Below, piece after piece: positions 1 to 7,358 of a stretch of DNA of 26,054 nt. The first letter of the stretch is position 1. The number at the start of each line of letters is the position of its first letter. The DNA comes from Candidatus Moraniibacteriota bacterium. GTDB lineage: Bacteria; Patescibacteriota; Minisyncoccia; Moranbacterales; UBA2206. The stretch lies in the NCBI GenBank assembly GCA_003543115.1, contig DPJH01000038.1:25593-51646 (forward strand). The letters are read 5' to 3'. The notes below the pieces were generated by a model. That model was not told the origin of the DNA, ran no database searches, and saw only the letters and a program-made list of their open reading frames with translations. The translations under genes were made by a program, and so were the position numbers.

Positions 1-21
1 GCTTGCTATAAAAATATGCGA

Positions 22-73
22 TTAAAAAAAATCGGGCAAATATAACTATATCTACCCGTGTTATTGCCCCGAT
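22..73 (-). terminator. Possible terminator after the 3D-domain gene
   Basis: On the minus strand, AATCGGGGC (73-65) can pair with GCCCGATT (37-30) with one bulge, and is followed directly by a run of T. The loop is long (about 28 nt), so this is a weak but plausible rho-independent terminator. A second small hairpin, CGGCTG-ATTT-CAGCCG at 75-90, overlaps the stop codon of the gene. Confidence 0.4.
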
Positions 74-83
74 TCGGCTGATT

Positions 84-527
84 TCAGCCGCTGGGAATGA
101 CTTTTACTGTCAAACGCTTGACTCCCCAATTCTGAGCCCACATACGACCGGCATCTCCAGTTCCCGTATGGACATCGATCTGAAGGCCCTTGATGTCATG
201 ACCGACATCTTCGACTTTTCCCATCCCATATCCAGGGACATACAAAATTGTTCCTAATGGGAAAATGTTCGGGTCGGCAGCAATAGTGCCTGATTTTGGA
301 ATGGTTCCAGAACTTGTTTTTTCTTCAGTTCCATTAAGCCTCTTATCCTCTTTGTAGCTCCCACAAACATATTTTTCTTGGTTTCTTTCCGGAGTATAAT
401 AGGCCGTAACCTTAACTTCTACATCTTTTATTTCACTAATTTCTTTTGATGCGGCATAAGCAGGCTTGATAAGCCCACTTATAAGACAAAAATGTATAAC
501 TAGAATTGTTATTTTTTTTAAGTACAT
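84..527 (-). CDS. Secreted 3D-domain protein (cell-wall associated, MltA/YuiC-like fold)
   Basis: The 147-residue protein has a signal peptide: a basic start (MYLKK), a hydrophobic stretch at about 6-20, and an AYA-A type cleavage site near residue 26. The rest is a 3D domain: VTAYYT at 40-45, then SGT and AADPNIFPLGT with Asp85, then VEDVG with Asp107, then LQIDVH with Asp118. These three aspartates name the family. The domain is a double-psi barrel related to the catalytic part of lytic transglycosylase MltA and usually acts on, or binds, peptidoglycan outside the membrane. No additional LysM or SH3 domain is present, so the target is unknown. A good Shine-Dalgarno (AGAGGA, 5 nt before ATG) fixes the start. 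It is a single-gene unit with its own promoter and possible terminator. Family assignment is firm; enzymatic activity is inferred. Confidence 0.8.
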   Translation of the reverse strand: MYLKKITILVIHFCLISGLIKPAYAASKEISEIKDVEVKVTAYYTPERNQEKYVCGSYKEDKRLNGTEEKTSSGTIPKSGTIAADPNIFPLGTILYVPGYGMGKVEDVGHDIKGLQIDVHTGTGDAGRMWAQNWGVKRLTVKVIPSG

Positions 528-602
528 TTTTTCCTCTTCTTATATGGATTATTGTATTGAAAATAAAAACAATGTGATTATAAATACATTTAAACCTGTA
601 AT

Positions 603-630
603 ATTATAACACATTATTTGAATTTTACAA
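603..630 (-). promoter_or_regulatory. Promoter for the 3D-domain gene
   Basis: Read on the minus strand: TTGTAA (630-625), 16-nt spacer, TATAAT (608-603). A TG one base before the -10 makes it an extended -10 promoter. It lies between the upstream terminator (653-681) and the gene start at 527. Confidence 0.6.
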
Positions 631-652
631 TAATTTCTTGGAACCGTGCTTC

Positions 653-681
653 AAAAAACCGTCCATATGGACAGTTTTTTT
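653..681 (-). terminator. Terminator of the DUF2207 gene
   Basis: The palindrome GTCCATATGGAC (661-672) is flanked by C/G pairs and an A run on one side and a T run on the other. On the minus strand this gives a stem followed by six or more U, 16 nt after the stop of the gene at 697. The A and T runs on both sides make it potentially bidirectional. Confidence 0.75.
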
Positions 682-696
682 GTTTTGTGAAAATCC

Positions 697-2445
697 CTAC
701 CACCCCCCGCCGCCGCCTCCTCCTCCGCCGCCGCCAGAACTTCCGGAACCGCCTGAACCGGAGGGAGCTGAAACATTCGAAGCAATGCTTGACGATAAGC
801 TATCAAGAGTCGAATTGAAACTATCCGCATTAAATCCTCCTAAGCTGCTACCCACATACCAAGCCGGCACATGGCTCGCAAAATATTCTTCTCCGTAGAT
901 TTCCTTGATTTTTTTGATCCAAAGATCAGTGATTTCAAACAAAACAGCGTAGGGGAGAAATCTTTCAAAAATGTTTTCTTCTTCATAGAACCTAGCCCGG
1001 TCCTTATCCACCGTTTCCATGAATAATTTGAAGCCTTTTATTTTCCAATAATTTTCAGCCCCCGCCAAAGTTCTTTTGGGCATGATGAAACTGAAAATAA
1101 GAAAAATCAATCCCGAAATCAGAAGTGCCAATCCCAATCCGATAAAATTGCTGATTAAAATTATACCGACAAATATCACCACTATTCCTATGGCTAAAAA
1201 AATAGCGCTGTAACCGATTCCTCTTTGTTCAATCAATCTTTTATCTGCCAGAATCTTATTTGTTCTGTCTCTGACTCCGTTTAGCACCTTATAAAAATCA
1301 TTCTTTAAAGAATTCAGCTTTATGCTATTCCCTTTTTCAAATATTTTATCCAAAATATTTTTTTGAGCTGCATTCAATTTTTTTTCCGCTTCAGAATTGC
1401 CAATCCGGATAAATTCATAGTTTTTTGAGCGGAGAAATAAAATCTTACTGTCATTCTCTTTGATAGTCAGAATTTTTCTAGTGGCAAAATTAATAATCTC
1501 AGCTGTAATAAAATGATTTTTTAAATTTCCATTAGTCATTAAAAGGCCCATCTCTAATGGAGACATATCTTTCGGCGGCTCATATTCCGCAATCACTGTC
1601 CTATCAATTTCCGGGTCATCGCCATATTTTTTCCAAAGCCGAAAACAAACAAAAAATATGATCATCGGAACTATCAAAAAAAGATACATGCCATAGGCTT
1701 CCCAAAAACTTGGCTGATATAGAACAAAAATATTTTTAGGAAAAGCCACTGACGCCGTAATGCCCTGCCTTTTGGACAGCATATAGATTGAATCTATTTC
1801 TAAAACATTCTTTTCTCTCCATCTAAAATCAGCTGATGCGTTCTCTTTTTCTCCCGAATATCCTGAATACATGTCCACTTTTACATTTTCCTGATTCACT
1901 TCTTCGGGAAAAATCAGTTCCACATGGGCATTATCAATTTCCAAATCCCAAAAATTTCCAGTTAAATTCCAATACAGCTCATCAAAATCATTATTCCAAA
2001 AGCGAATGGCGTTTTTCACTTTATATTTGATAATATAGGTATTTTCGCCTTGTACCGTCTTATTAGGATCGCCTATTTTCCAAGTAATCGTTTTGTCGGA
2101 GAAATTAGTCGATTCGCTATATTCATAATCATTACCTTCCAGATCTTTTATACTAACCAGATCAACCGGCGTCTTAACTTTTCCCCTTCCATCGATATCT
2201 ACTTCCATAGGCAAAATTCTGAAAATTCCATGCTTATCCGGGACATTGCCGCAATCAGCCAGGATGGTTTCCGTAATCTCCAAACTGGAATCCCTATTGA
2301 CTAAAATCTCGGAATCAAAATCTTTGATATACCAGTCATAAATCTCTTCTCTGTTTCTGGCAGAAGCTGGAAGAATGAGTATATTCCATCCTAACAAAAA
2401 TATGCCCACCGAAGAAAAGATTCTCACAAACATATTTTTTCTCAT
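697..2445 (-). CDS. DUF2207 family membrane protein with polyglycine tail
   Basis: The 582-residue protein starts with a signal peptide (hydrophobic at about 9-27, cleavage near ASA-R30). An extracytoplasmic beta-rich domain follows (about 32-240), containing the DUF2207 pattern of an amphipathic start, ITETI and HGIFR. Then come a membrane span at 251-270, a cytoplasmic stretch with the GDDPEID segment typical of the family, a membrane hairpin at about 412-455, and a second soluble part. The last 25 residues are Gly/Ser-rich, ending in eleven Gly and Trp, as is common for DUF2207/YciQ-like proteins. The function of the family is unknown. The protein is probably anchored in the cytoplasmic membrane with the DUF2207 domain outside. 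There is no Shine-Dalgarno before the ATG. It has its own promoter and terminator, separating it from the ribosomal operon. Confidence 0.8.
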   Translation of the reverse strand: MRKNMFVRIFSSVGIFLLGWNILILPASARNREEIYDWYIKDFDSEILVNRDSSLEITETILADCGNVPDKHGIFRILPMEVDIDGRGKVKTPVDLVSIKDLEGNDYEYSESTNFSDKTITWKIGDPNKTVQGENTYIIKYKVKNAIRFWNNDFDELYWNLTGNFWDLEIDNAHVELIFPEEVNQENVKVDMYSGYSGEKENASADFRWREKNVLEIDSIYMLSKRQGITASVAFPKNIFVLYQPSFWEAYGMYLFLIVPMIIFFVCFRLWKKYGDDPEIDRTVIAEYEPPKDMSPLEMGLLMTNGNLKNHFITAEIINFATRKILTIKENDSKILFLRSKNYEFIRIGNSEAEKKLNAAQKNILDKIFEKGNSIKLNSLKNDFYKVLNGVRDRTNKILADKRLIEQRGIGYSAIFLAIGIVVIFVGIILISNFIGLGLALLISGLIFLIFSFIMPKRTLAGAENYWKIKGFKLFMETVDKDRARFYEEENIFERFLPYAVLFEITDLWIKKIKEIYGEEYFASHVPAWYVGSSLGGFNADSFNSTLDSLSSSIASNVSAPSGSGGSGSSGGGGGGGGGGGW

Positions 2446-2485
2446 ATAAATTATTTTAAATTTTTTAAACTGGTCTTTTGTTTAC

Positions 2486-2513
2486 ATTATGGCACATTTC
2501 ACCCTAAAATCAA
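2486..2513 (-). promoter_or_regulatory. Candidate promoter for the DUF2207 gene
   Basis: Minus strand: TTGATT (2513-2508), 16-nt spacer, CATAAT (2491-2486) preceded by TGC (extended -10). The -35 overlaps the distal end of the rpsI terminator, a compact arrangement that fits independent transcription of the next gene. Confidence 0.45.
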
Positions 2514-2542
2514 AAACCGCTCCATTCAATGAAGCGGTTTTT
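2512..2542 (-). terminator. Terminator of the ribosomal protein operon
   Basis: AAAAACCGCT (2512-2521) and AGCGGTTTTT (2533-2542) form a perfect 10-bp stem with an 11-nt loop, A run on one arm and T run on the other. It lies 35 nt after the rpsI stop codon. It is symmetric enough to work in both directions. Confidence 0.85.
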
Positions 2543-2577
2543 CTATATAAAATAGCTCACATTGGTCAAAAAGATTA

Positions 2578-3159
2578 CTATCTTTTCGCCCACTGTGGAG
2601 ATCTTCGAGCTTTTCTTTTTCCTGGTTTCTTTCTTTCCACCACTCTTGCATTTCTGGTTAGATATCCCACGTCTTTCAACGTCTTCTTCAGGTTTTCATC
2701 ATATATTACAAGCGCTCTTGCCACTCCCAATCTTGCAGCCTCAGCTTGACCCATCACTCCTCCACCACAAACTTTTACAGAAACATCGAACTTTTCTGCC
2801 ATTCCAACAGTAACAAGCGGGGCTTTCACAAGTTCTGAGTGCCTTTCAATAGTAAAATATTCTTTTACATCTTTTCCGTTAACAACAATTCCCTTAGCTT
2901 CTTTCGCAATTTCATAAATTCTTACTTGAGCGATAGAAGTCTTTCTTTTCCCAACAGCATAAAAATATTTTCCTGAAAATTCCACTTCCACACTTCTAAC
3001 CGCAGCTTCTTTCTTCTCGGTCTTTGTTGGTTTTTTCACTTCTTTTTTAATTTCTTTTTTTACCTCCTTTTTTGCCTCCTTGGCAACTTTAACCTTGGCT
3101 TCTTTTGCAGGAGCTTTTTTCTTTACCGTCTTAGTAGTTGTGGTTTTTTTTGTCGTCAT
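2578..3159 (-). CDS. rpsI: 30S ribosomal protein S9 (uS9) with long Lys/Ala-rich N-terminal extension
   Basis: The conserved uS9 core starts at about residue 62 (GKYFYAVGKRKTS) and contains VNGKDVKEYF, the GGGVMGQAEAARLGVARAL segment and the basic C-terminus ending QWAKR (usually SKR), whose tail reaches the P-site tRNA in the ribosome. The core is of normal length (about 130 residues). The first 60 residues are an added low-complexity tract of Lys, Glu, Thr and Ala, likely disordered or helical and RNA-binding. It is the last gene of the infA-rpsI operon, 45 nt after rplM, with a strong terminator downstream. No Shine-Dalgarno is visible before the ATG. The next in-frame alternative start is not supported, because the extension is continuous and codes without interruption. 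Confidence 0.97.
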   Translation of the reverse strand: MTTKKTTTTKTVKKKAPAKEAKVKVAKEAKKEVKKEIKKEVKKPTKTEKKEAAVRSVEVEFSGKYFYAVGKRKTSIAQVRIYEIAKEAKGIVVNGKDVKEYFTIERHSELVKAPLVTVGMAEKFDVSVKVCGGGVMGQAEAARLGVARALVIYDENLKKTLKDVGYLTRNARVVERKKPGKRKARRSPQWAKR

Positions 3160-3204
3160 AATTATTACAGAAAATGTGGTTTATAAATATCTAAAAAAAA
3201 ATTA

Positions 3205-3612
3205 TTAATGTGTCACTTCAATTTTATGCTTATGCTGATCATTGGCATAGAGAAGCAATCTGGTCATCATCTTATCTCTCAATTTGTTTTTGCAAAGCAT
3301 CCCATAAACAGCGCTTTCAACAGCTTTTCTGGAATCTTTTTTGATTTGATCTTTTAATTTTATAGATGTCATTCCTCCCGGATATCCGCTATAGTGATTA
3401 TATACCTTCCCTTCCATCTTATTTCCAGTCACCTGAAGCGCGTCCGTGTTGATAACCACCACGAAATCACCTGCATCAATATTGGGAGTAAAATCAATTT
3501 TGTTTTTCCCTCTCAAAATAAGCGCTATTTCAGTAGCCATTCTTCCCAATGCCTTGTCTTTAGCATCGAATAAATGATATTTTCTTTGGATTGTTTGCTT
3601 TGCTTTGCTCAT
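3205..3612 (-). CDS. rplM: 50S ribosomal protein L13 (uL13)
   Basis: 135 residues, somewhat shorter than the usual 140-148. The uL13 pattern is clear: KYHLFDAKDKALGRMATEIA, GKNKIDFTPNIDAGDFVVVIN, the HYSGYPGG motif, and a trimmed C-terminus (YANDQHKHK). It is an early-assembling large-subunit protein, and as usual lies directly upstream of rpsI. A GGTGAG sequence 11 nt before the ATG is a possible Shine-Dalgarno with long spacing. The 77-nt gap to rplQ holds no gene. Confidence 0.97.
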   Translation of the reverse strand: MSKAKQTIQRKYHLFDAKDKALGRMATEIALILRGKNKIDFTPNIDAGDFVVVINTDALQVTGNKMEGKVYNHYSGYPGGMTSIKLKDQIKKDSRKAVESAVYGMLCKNKLRDKMMTRLLLYANDQHKHKIEVTH

Positions 3613-3689
3613 AAATTTTGCCCACTCACCAATTCCAGTTAATTATTTTGAATTGATACCAGGTCCTTATATTTTTTACTTGAGGAATA

Positions 3690-4055
3690 TTAGTCTACAA
3701 ATTCTATAATCGCAATCTTTGCAGCATCGCCTTTTCTTGGCGCTAGCTTTATAATTCGAGTATAACCGCTATTTCTTTTGGAAAATTTATCCAAAAAATC
3801 ACCTGTAATTTTCTTGACAGCCATCAAAGGAATTTTCACCCGTAAATCACGCATAACAGCCACTGCTTTTTCTTCCTGTTTTACTAGCTTAGCCTTGTTG
3901 ATAATTTTATCGATCTTCGCTTTCATTTCTTTAGCTTTAGCTTCAGTGGTTTTGATTTTTTCTTTCATAATCAAACTTCCCAAAAGCGTTCGAAACAAAG
4001 CTGTTCTTTGGTTTCTAACCCTGCCTAATTTTCTTCCTTTTTGTAGATGCTTCAT
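3690..4055 (-). CDS. rplQ: 50S ribosomal protein L17 (bL17)
   Basis: 121 residues, normal length. It contains the family start MKHLQKGRKLGR and the RTALFRTLLGSLIMKEKIKTTEAKAKE segment, and ends IAIIEFVD. It sits at the peptide exit tunnel rim of the large subunit. It follows rpoA as in most bacteria, after an 85-nt gap. That gap contains two TATAAT-like blocks (4067-4078) next to the start but no convincing -35, so an internal promoter is only a possibility. Confidence 0.97.
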   Translation of the reverse strand: MKHLQKGRKLGRVRNQRTALFRTLLGSLIMKEKIKTTEAKAKEMKAKIDKIINKAKLVKQEEKAVAVMRDLRVKIPLMAVKKITGDFLDKFSKRNSGYTRIIKLAPRKGDAAKIAIIEFVD

Positions 4056-4140
4056 ATACTAATTTTATTATAATTATATCCGAATTATCATCCGAAAACC
4101 TCTTGTTCAGATTCGCATATAATTCGTATTTGCTTTGCGC

Positions 4141-5118
4141 TTATTTCTCTTGCCTTAAATTTACTCCAAAATCTCCGATAGCTTTTTTAACTTCCTTTAC
4201 TCCTTTAGCTCCCATCCCTTCAAGTTCGGTAAGTTCAGCTTCGGTCATTTTGATGATATCCCCTACTGTAGCGATCTTATTTGATTCCAAAACATTCATT
4301 GTTCTGGTGGAGATATTTTTTAATTCTGTTATTTCAATCTCTCCCGTACTGTCCTTTTTTTCTTCAACCTTTTCTTTTTCTTTTTCCATCATCACTTGTT
4401 TTTCTTCAACACCAGCTTCTTGCTTCTCCTCTTTTTCTACATCTGTAAAAACTGAAAATTGATCCACCAGAATTTTGACTGCCTTAGCGAAAGCCTCTTT
4501 CGGTTCAACGCTTCCATCAGTTACGATTTCAAGAGTGATTTTTTCGTAATCAGTTTTCTTTCCTACGCGCATATTCGCCACATCGTAGTTAACTCTCTTT
4601 ATCGGAGTATAAATAGCATCAACAGCGATAACTCCAATTTCTTTTTCTCCTCGCTCTTGCTGCTCCACAGGAACATAACCAATCCCATTGCTGATTTCCA
4701 GCTCCATATCCAGCTCTCCTTTCGCGCTAGTTATGGTCGCAATAACTGCGTCTTTCGTAACAACTTCAACGCCAGTCGGACATTCTATCATACCGGCTGT
4801 CACAACTTTTTCTCCCTTAACTTTCAAGGATATTTTCGTTGGCTCTTCATTATATGACTTGAATCTAACTTGCTTTAAATTTAAAATAATTTGAATAACG
4901 TCTTCTAAGACATTGGGAATAGTGGAAAATTCATGTGTTGCTCCTTTAATTTTAACTGAAGTGATCGCTGAGCCGGGAAGCGAAGATAGAAGCACTCTTC
5001 TTAAGGCGTTACCTAAAGTAGTTCCATATCCAGGATAACATCCTTCAATTTCAAACTTGCCTGTTTTTTCATCAAGCATAGTAAACTTTGGTTTCTGAGG
5101 AAGTGTTATTGATTGCAT
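4141..5118 (-). CDS. rpoA: RNA polymerase alpha subunit
   Basis: 325 residues from the ATG at 5118; a GTG seven codons upstream (5139) is possible but less like family starts. The N-terminal domain (about 1-220) assembles the enzyme; it includes GYGTTLGNALRRVLLSSLPGSAI, the core dimerisation helix, and the GVIAVDAIYTPIKRVNY segment. A Glu/Lys-rich linker of about 35 residues (two EEKQ-type repeats) follows. It is longer and more charged than usual and leads to the C-terminal domain (about 265-320: TELKNISTRTMNVLE, ELTELEGMGAKGVKEVKKAI) that contacts UP-element DNA and regulators. It lies in the operon between rpsD and rplQ, the standard order. No Shine-Dalgarno is visible. Confidence 0.97.
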   Translation of the reverse strand: MQSITLPQKPKFTMLDEKTGKFEIEGCYPGYGTTLGNALRRVLLSSLPGSAITSVKIKGATHEFSTIPNVLEDVIQIILNLKQVRFKSYNEEPTKISLKVKGEKVVTAGMIECPTGVEVVTKDAVIATITSAKGELDMELEISNGIGYVPVEQQERGEKEIGVIAVDAIYTPIKRVNYDVANMRVGKKTDYEKITLEIVTDGSVEPKEAFAKAVKILVDQFSVFTDVEKEEKQEAGVEEKQVMMEKEKEKVEEKKDSTGEIEITELKNISTRTMNVLESNKIATVGDIIKMTEAELTELEGMGAKGVKEVKKAIGDFGVNLRQEK

Positions 5119-5178
5119 ATTTTTTTGATTCGTCTTCACTCAAAGCGAAGATCTATTATTATAAGTTAAGAAAAATGC

Positions 5179-5811
5179 TTATCTTGAGTAATATTCAACA
5201 ATAATTTGAGCATCTACATTAATTCCGATTTCATCCCTGGCTGGCACAGTCGTAACTTTCCCTTCCTTTTTTGCAGTGTCAAAACTGATCCAAGATGGAA
5301 AATCTTTTTTATTTCGAAGAGCTTCATCTAAATTTTTAAAATAGTTTTTTTCTGCCTTAGTAGAATTGATAGAGATTGTATCTCCTACTTTTACTTCATA
5401 GGAAGGAATGGTTACTTTCTTTCCATTGACGCTTATTAGTCCATGATTGACAATTTGTCTGGATTGGGTCCTTGAAGAAGCAAGTCCGCAGCGGTAAACG
5501 ATTGAATCCAATCTCATTTCCAATCGAGCAAGCAGCAAGTCTCCGGTTATTCCTTCTTTTCCAGCTACCTCATCAAAATGTTTTCTGAATTGTCTTTCTA
5601 AAATTCCATAAATACGTTTAACTTTTTGTTTGGCAGAAAGCTGAATGCCATATTCGCTTTGTCCGCGAGAAACTTTCTTTCCGTGTACTCCGGGCGCATA
5701 AGCACGTCTAACTACACCGCATTTCGCAGTATTGCAACGATCACCTTTAAGAAAAAGTTTTTCACCCGCTCTTCTGCATTTTCTACATTTTGCTTCTGTA
5801 TCCCTAGCCAT
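5179..5811 (-). CDS. rpsD: 30S ribosomal protein S4 (uS4), zinc-binding form
   Basis: 210 residues, normal length. The N-terminus keeps four cysteines (C9, C12, C26, C31) spaced as in zinc-containing S4 proteins. The S4 RNA-binding fold follows (LEMRLDSIVYRCGLASSRTQSRQIVNHGLISVNGKKV). S4 nucleates 30S assembly and in other bacteria is a translational repressor of its own operon. The start codon is preceded not by a Shine-Dalgarno but by the arm of a large inverted repeat (5824-5915), described separately. This is a candidate place for such control, though that link is speculation. Confidence 0.97.
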   Translation of the reverse strand: MARDTEAKCRKCRRAGEKLFLKGDRCNTAKCGVVRRAYAPGVHGKKVSRGQSEYGIQLSAKQKVKRIYGILERQFRKHFDEVAGKEGITGDLLLARLEMRLDSIVYRCGLASSRTQSRQIVNHGLISVNGKKVTIPSYEVKVGDTISINSTKAEKNYFKNLDEALRNKKDFPSWISFDTAKKEGKVTTVPARDEIGINVDAQIIVEYYSR

Positions 5812-5823
5812 ATTTTAATTCTT

Positions 5824-5915
5824 AGTTCTTAGTTAATAGTTTTTAGTTAATAGTCGGCAGTCTTTCATCTGGTAAATTGGCATTTCTACCAACTACAAAC
5901 TACAAACTACAAACT
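5824..5915 (-). repeat. Inverted repeat of heptad arms between rpsK and rpsD
   Basis: Left arm 5824-5853 is built from TAGTT units every 7 nt; right arm 5886-5915 from AACTA units every 7 nt. In the minus-strand mRNA the arms pair over 30 positions: by hand, 23 Watson-Crick pairs, 4 G-U pairs and 3 mismatches, around a 32-nt loop. The 3' arm ends about 12 nt before the rpsD start codon. There is no U run, so it is not a standard terminator. Confidence 0.8.
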
Positions 5916-5922
5916 TTTTTAG

Positions 5923-6408
5923 CTATATTCTTCTTGGTTTCTTCGGTCGACATCCGTTGTGCGGAATAGGAGTGATATCCTTGATAAGAAGCAAGTCAAA
6001 TCCATTATTCGACAAGGCTCTTACCGAAGCTTCTCTTCCGCTTCCAACTCCTTTTACAAAAACCTCTAATTCCTGGATGCCATATTTTTTAACTTTTTCT
6101 GAAACATTGGCTACAACTTGAGTAGCTGCATATGGAGTAGCTTTTTTTGCACCCTTAAATCCCATCATTCCGGAAGAAGCCCATCCCAGAATAGCTCCGT
6201 TAATATCAGCGATGCTTACAATCGTATTATTATAAGTGCATTTCACAGTAGCTCTTCCTTTCATTATTTGCTTCTTGACCTTTTTGCTCTTGCCTTGCTT
6301 GGCAACAGGTTCCTTCACCTCGTTTGCAGCCGATGCTGATTTTAATTCTTCCGCAGAATCACTCTTAGCATCTTTAATTTCTTCAGTTGTAACTTTTTCT
6401 TCAGTCAT
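5923..6408 (-). CDS. rpsK: 30S ribosomal protein S11 (uS11) with acidic N-terminal extension
   Basis: 161 residues against about 128 in the family. The uS11 core begins near residue 46 (KKQIMKGRATVKCTYNNTIV) and contains GWASSGMMGFKGAKKATPYAA, KGVGSGREASVRAL and the Pro/Arg-rich end DITPIPHNGCRPKKPRRI. It lines the mRNA exit channel of the platform. The first 40 residues are low-complexity and rich in Glu, Lys, Ser and Ala, an addition parallel to that of S9 here. It is in the operon between rpsM and rpsD, with hairpin-forming spacers on both sides. There is no Shine-Dalgarno; the sequence before the ATG is the AACTAAGAACTAAGAATT arm of the spacer repeat. Confidence 0.97.
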   Translation of the reverse strand: MTEEKVTTEEIKDAKSDSAEELKSASAANEVKEPVAKQGKSKKVKKQIMKGRATVKCTYNNTIVSIADINGAILGWASSGMMGFKGAKKATPYAATQVVANVSEKVKKYGIQELEVFVKGVGSGREASVRALSNNGFDLLLIKDITPIPHNGCRPKKPRRI

Positions 6409-6419
6409 TTTTTAATTCT

Positions 6420-6490
6420 TAGTTCTTAGTTAGCAGTTAGCAGTTTTCGTAGGAAATTTGATATTTTCATCAATAACCAACTACAAACTA
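6420..6490 (-). repeat. Inverted repeat of heptad arms between rpsM and rpsK
   Basis: Left arm 6420-6434 has two TAGTT units 7 nt apart; right arm 6476-6490 has two AACTA units 7 nt apart. The arms pair over about 15 positions with one mismatch if G-U is allowed. The arms match those of the rpsK/rpsD spacer, and the stretch next to the start codon (TTAATTCTTAGTTCTTAGTTA, read on the plus strand) is the same as before rpsD. Confidence 0.7.
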
Positions 6491-6500
6491 CCTTCATATT

Positions 6501-6887
6501 TTAAGTTTTTTCAGTCTTAACCCTTCCGCTTCCCATGGTGCGTCTGACGTTTCCTCTTACTGTTCGATTGTTTGTTTTTGTCCTCTGTCCCCGCACTGGA
6601 AGTCCTTTCTGATGTCTAGCCCCTCTATAACAACCGACTTCTTTCAATCTTTTGATATTGGTTCTCACTTCATGCTTGAGTTCTCCCTCCACGCGTAAGC
6701 TTTTCTCTACATGCTCTCTGATCTTATTTCCCTGCTCTTCTGTAAGATCCTTGGTTCTAACTTGCTTTGACACTCCCACTTCGTCTAGAATTTTTGACGC
6801 CAAACTCGGACCTATTCCATAGATGTAAGTAAGAGAAATTTCTATTCTTTTTTCATCAGGGATATTTACTCCAGCAATTCTTAACAT
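6501..6887 (-). CDS. rpsM: 30S ribosomal protein S13 (uS13)
   Basis: 128 residues, normal length. It starts with the typical MLRIAGVNIPDEKRIEISLTYIYGIG and has the helix-two-turn-helix region. Its basic C-terminal tail (CYRGARHQKGLPVRGQRTKTNNRT) reaches tRNA in the P site and the S19 contact. It follows rpmJ after a 116-nt spacer that holds the third copy of the heptad-repeat arms. No Shine-Dalgarno is seen before the ATG. Confidence 0.97.
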   Translation of the reverse strand: MLRIAGVNIPDEKRIEISLTYIYGIGPSLASKILDEVGVSKQVRTKDLTEEQGNKIREHVEKSLRVEGELKHEVRTNIKRLKEVGCYRGARHQKGLPVRGQRTKTNNRTVRGNVRRTMGSGRVKTEKT

Positions 6888-7003
6888 ATTTTTAGTTCTT
6901 AGTTTTTAGCTCTTAGTTAGTGACTAATAGTTATCAATTAGCAGCAACATGTAAAAACCTAAAAGATTCTACAAACTGCCAACCATAAACTACAAAGTTT
7001 ATA
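6888..7003 (-). repeat. Heptad-repeat spacer between rpmJ and rpsM
   Basis: This 116-nt spacer has TTAGTT/TTAGCT units next to the rpsM start (about 6890-6925) and AACT/CTACAAA units near rpmJ (about 6970-6998). The arms can pair, but less perfectly than in the rpsK/rpsD spacer: about 17 of 23 positions in the best stretch by hand. Same architecture as the two following spacers of the operon. Confidence 0.6.
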
Positions 7004-7117
7004 TTAGCCTTGTCTTTGTTTATGCTTTGGAGTAACACAGATCACAAAAATAACACCTTTTCGTTTCACTATCTTACACTTGTCGCAAATTTTTTTAACT
7101 GATGCTCGTACTTTCAT
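7004..7117 (-). CDS. rpmJ: 50S ribosomal protein L36 (bL36), zinc-ribbon form
   Basis: A 37-codon gene. The protein starts MKVRASVKKICDKCKIVKR and ends TPKHKQRQG. The zinc ligands C11, C14, C27 and H32 are all present, so this is the zinc-containing paralogue type rather than the Cys-less type. It begins 1 nt after the infA stop codon, implying translational coupling with infA. The infA-rpmJ-rpsM order is the common bacterial one. Confidence 0.97.
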   Translation of the reverse strand: MKVRASVKKICDKCKIVKRKGVIFVICVTPKHKQRQG

Positions 7118-7118
7118 A

Positions 7119-7340
7119 TTATTTTAATCTTTGAATTATTCTGCCTTTAGTTAGGTCATAAGGACTCATTTCGATTAGAACCCTATCGCCAGGAAGAAGC
7201 CTGATATAATTGACTCTCATTCTTCCAGAAATATGAGCCAACACTACATGCCCATTATCCAATTTTACTTTAAAGGTCGTGCTGGGCAAATTTTCTTCAA
7301 CAACACCCTCTAATTTGACTAACTCTTTGTTGCTTTCCAT
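7119..7340 (-). CDS. infA: Translation initiation factor IF-1
   Basis: 73 residues, the full length of the family, forming a single S1/OB-fold domain: KLEGVVEENLPSTTFKVKLDNGH, then HISGRMRVNYIRLLPGDRVLIEMSPYDLTKGRI. It binds the 30S A site during initiation. It is the first protein gene of the ribosomal operon here; in many bacteria adk and map precede it, but here it has its own promoter and about 165 nt of leader. There is no Shine-Dalgarno before its ATG, although the leader carries a short ORF that has one. Confidence 0.97.
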   Translation of the reverse strand: MESNKELVKLEGVVEENLPSTTFKVKLDNGHVVLAHISGRMRVNYIRLLPGDRVLIEMSPYDLTKGRIIQRLK

Positions 7341-7358
7341 ATTTTATATTTGACTATC

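Noticed and set aside
638..898. Proline-rich ORF on the plus strand
   Set aside because: It is the antisense of the polyglycine tail and preceding codons of the DUF2207 gene; no ribosome binding site.
5813..7003. Short regular repeats that might be a CRISPR array
   Set aside because: The period is 7 nt with no spacers of constant length, the units are split over three gene gaps, and no cas gene is near.
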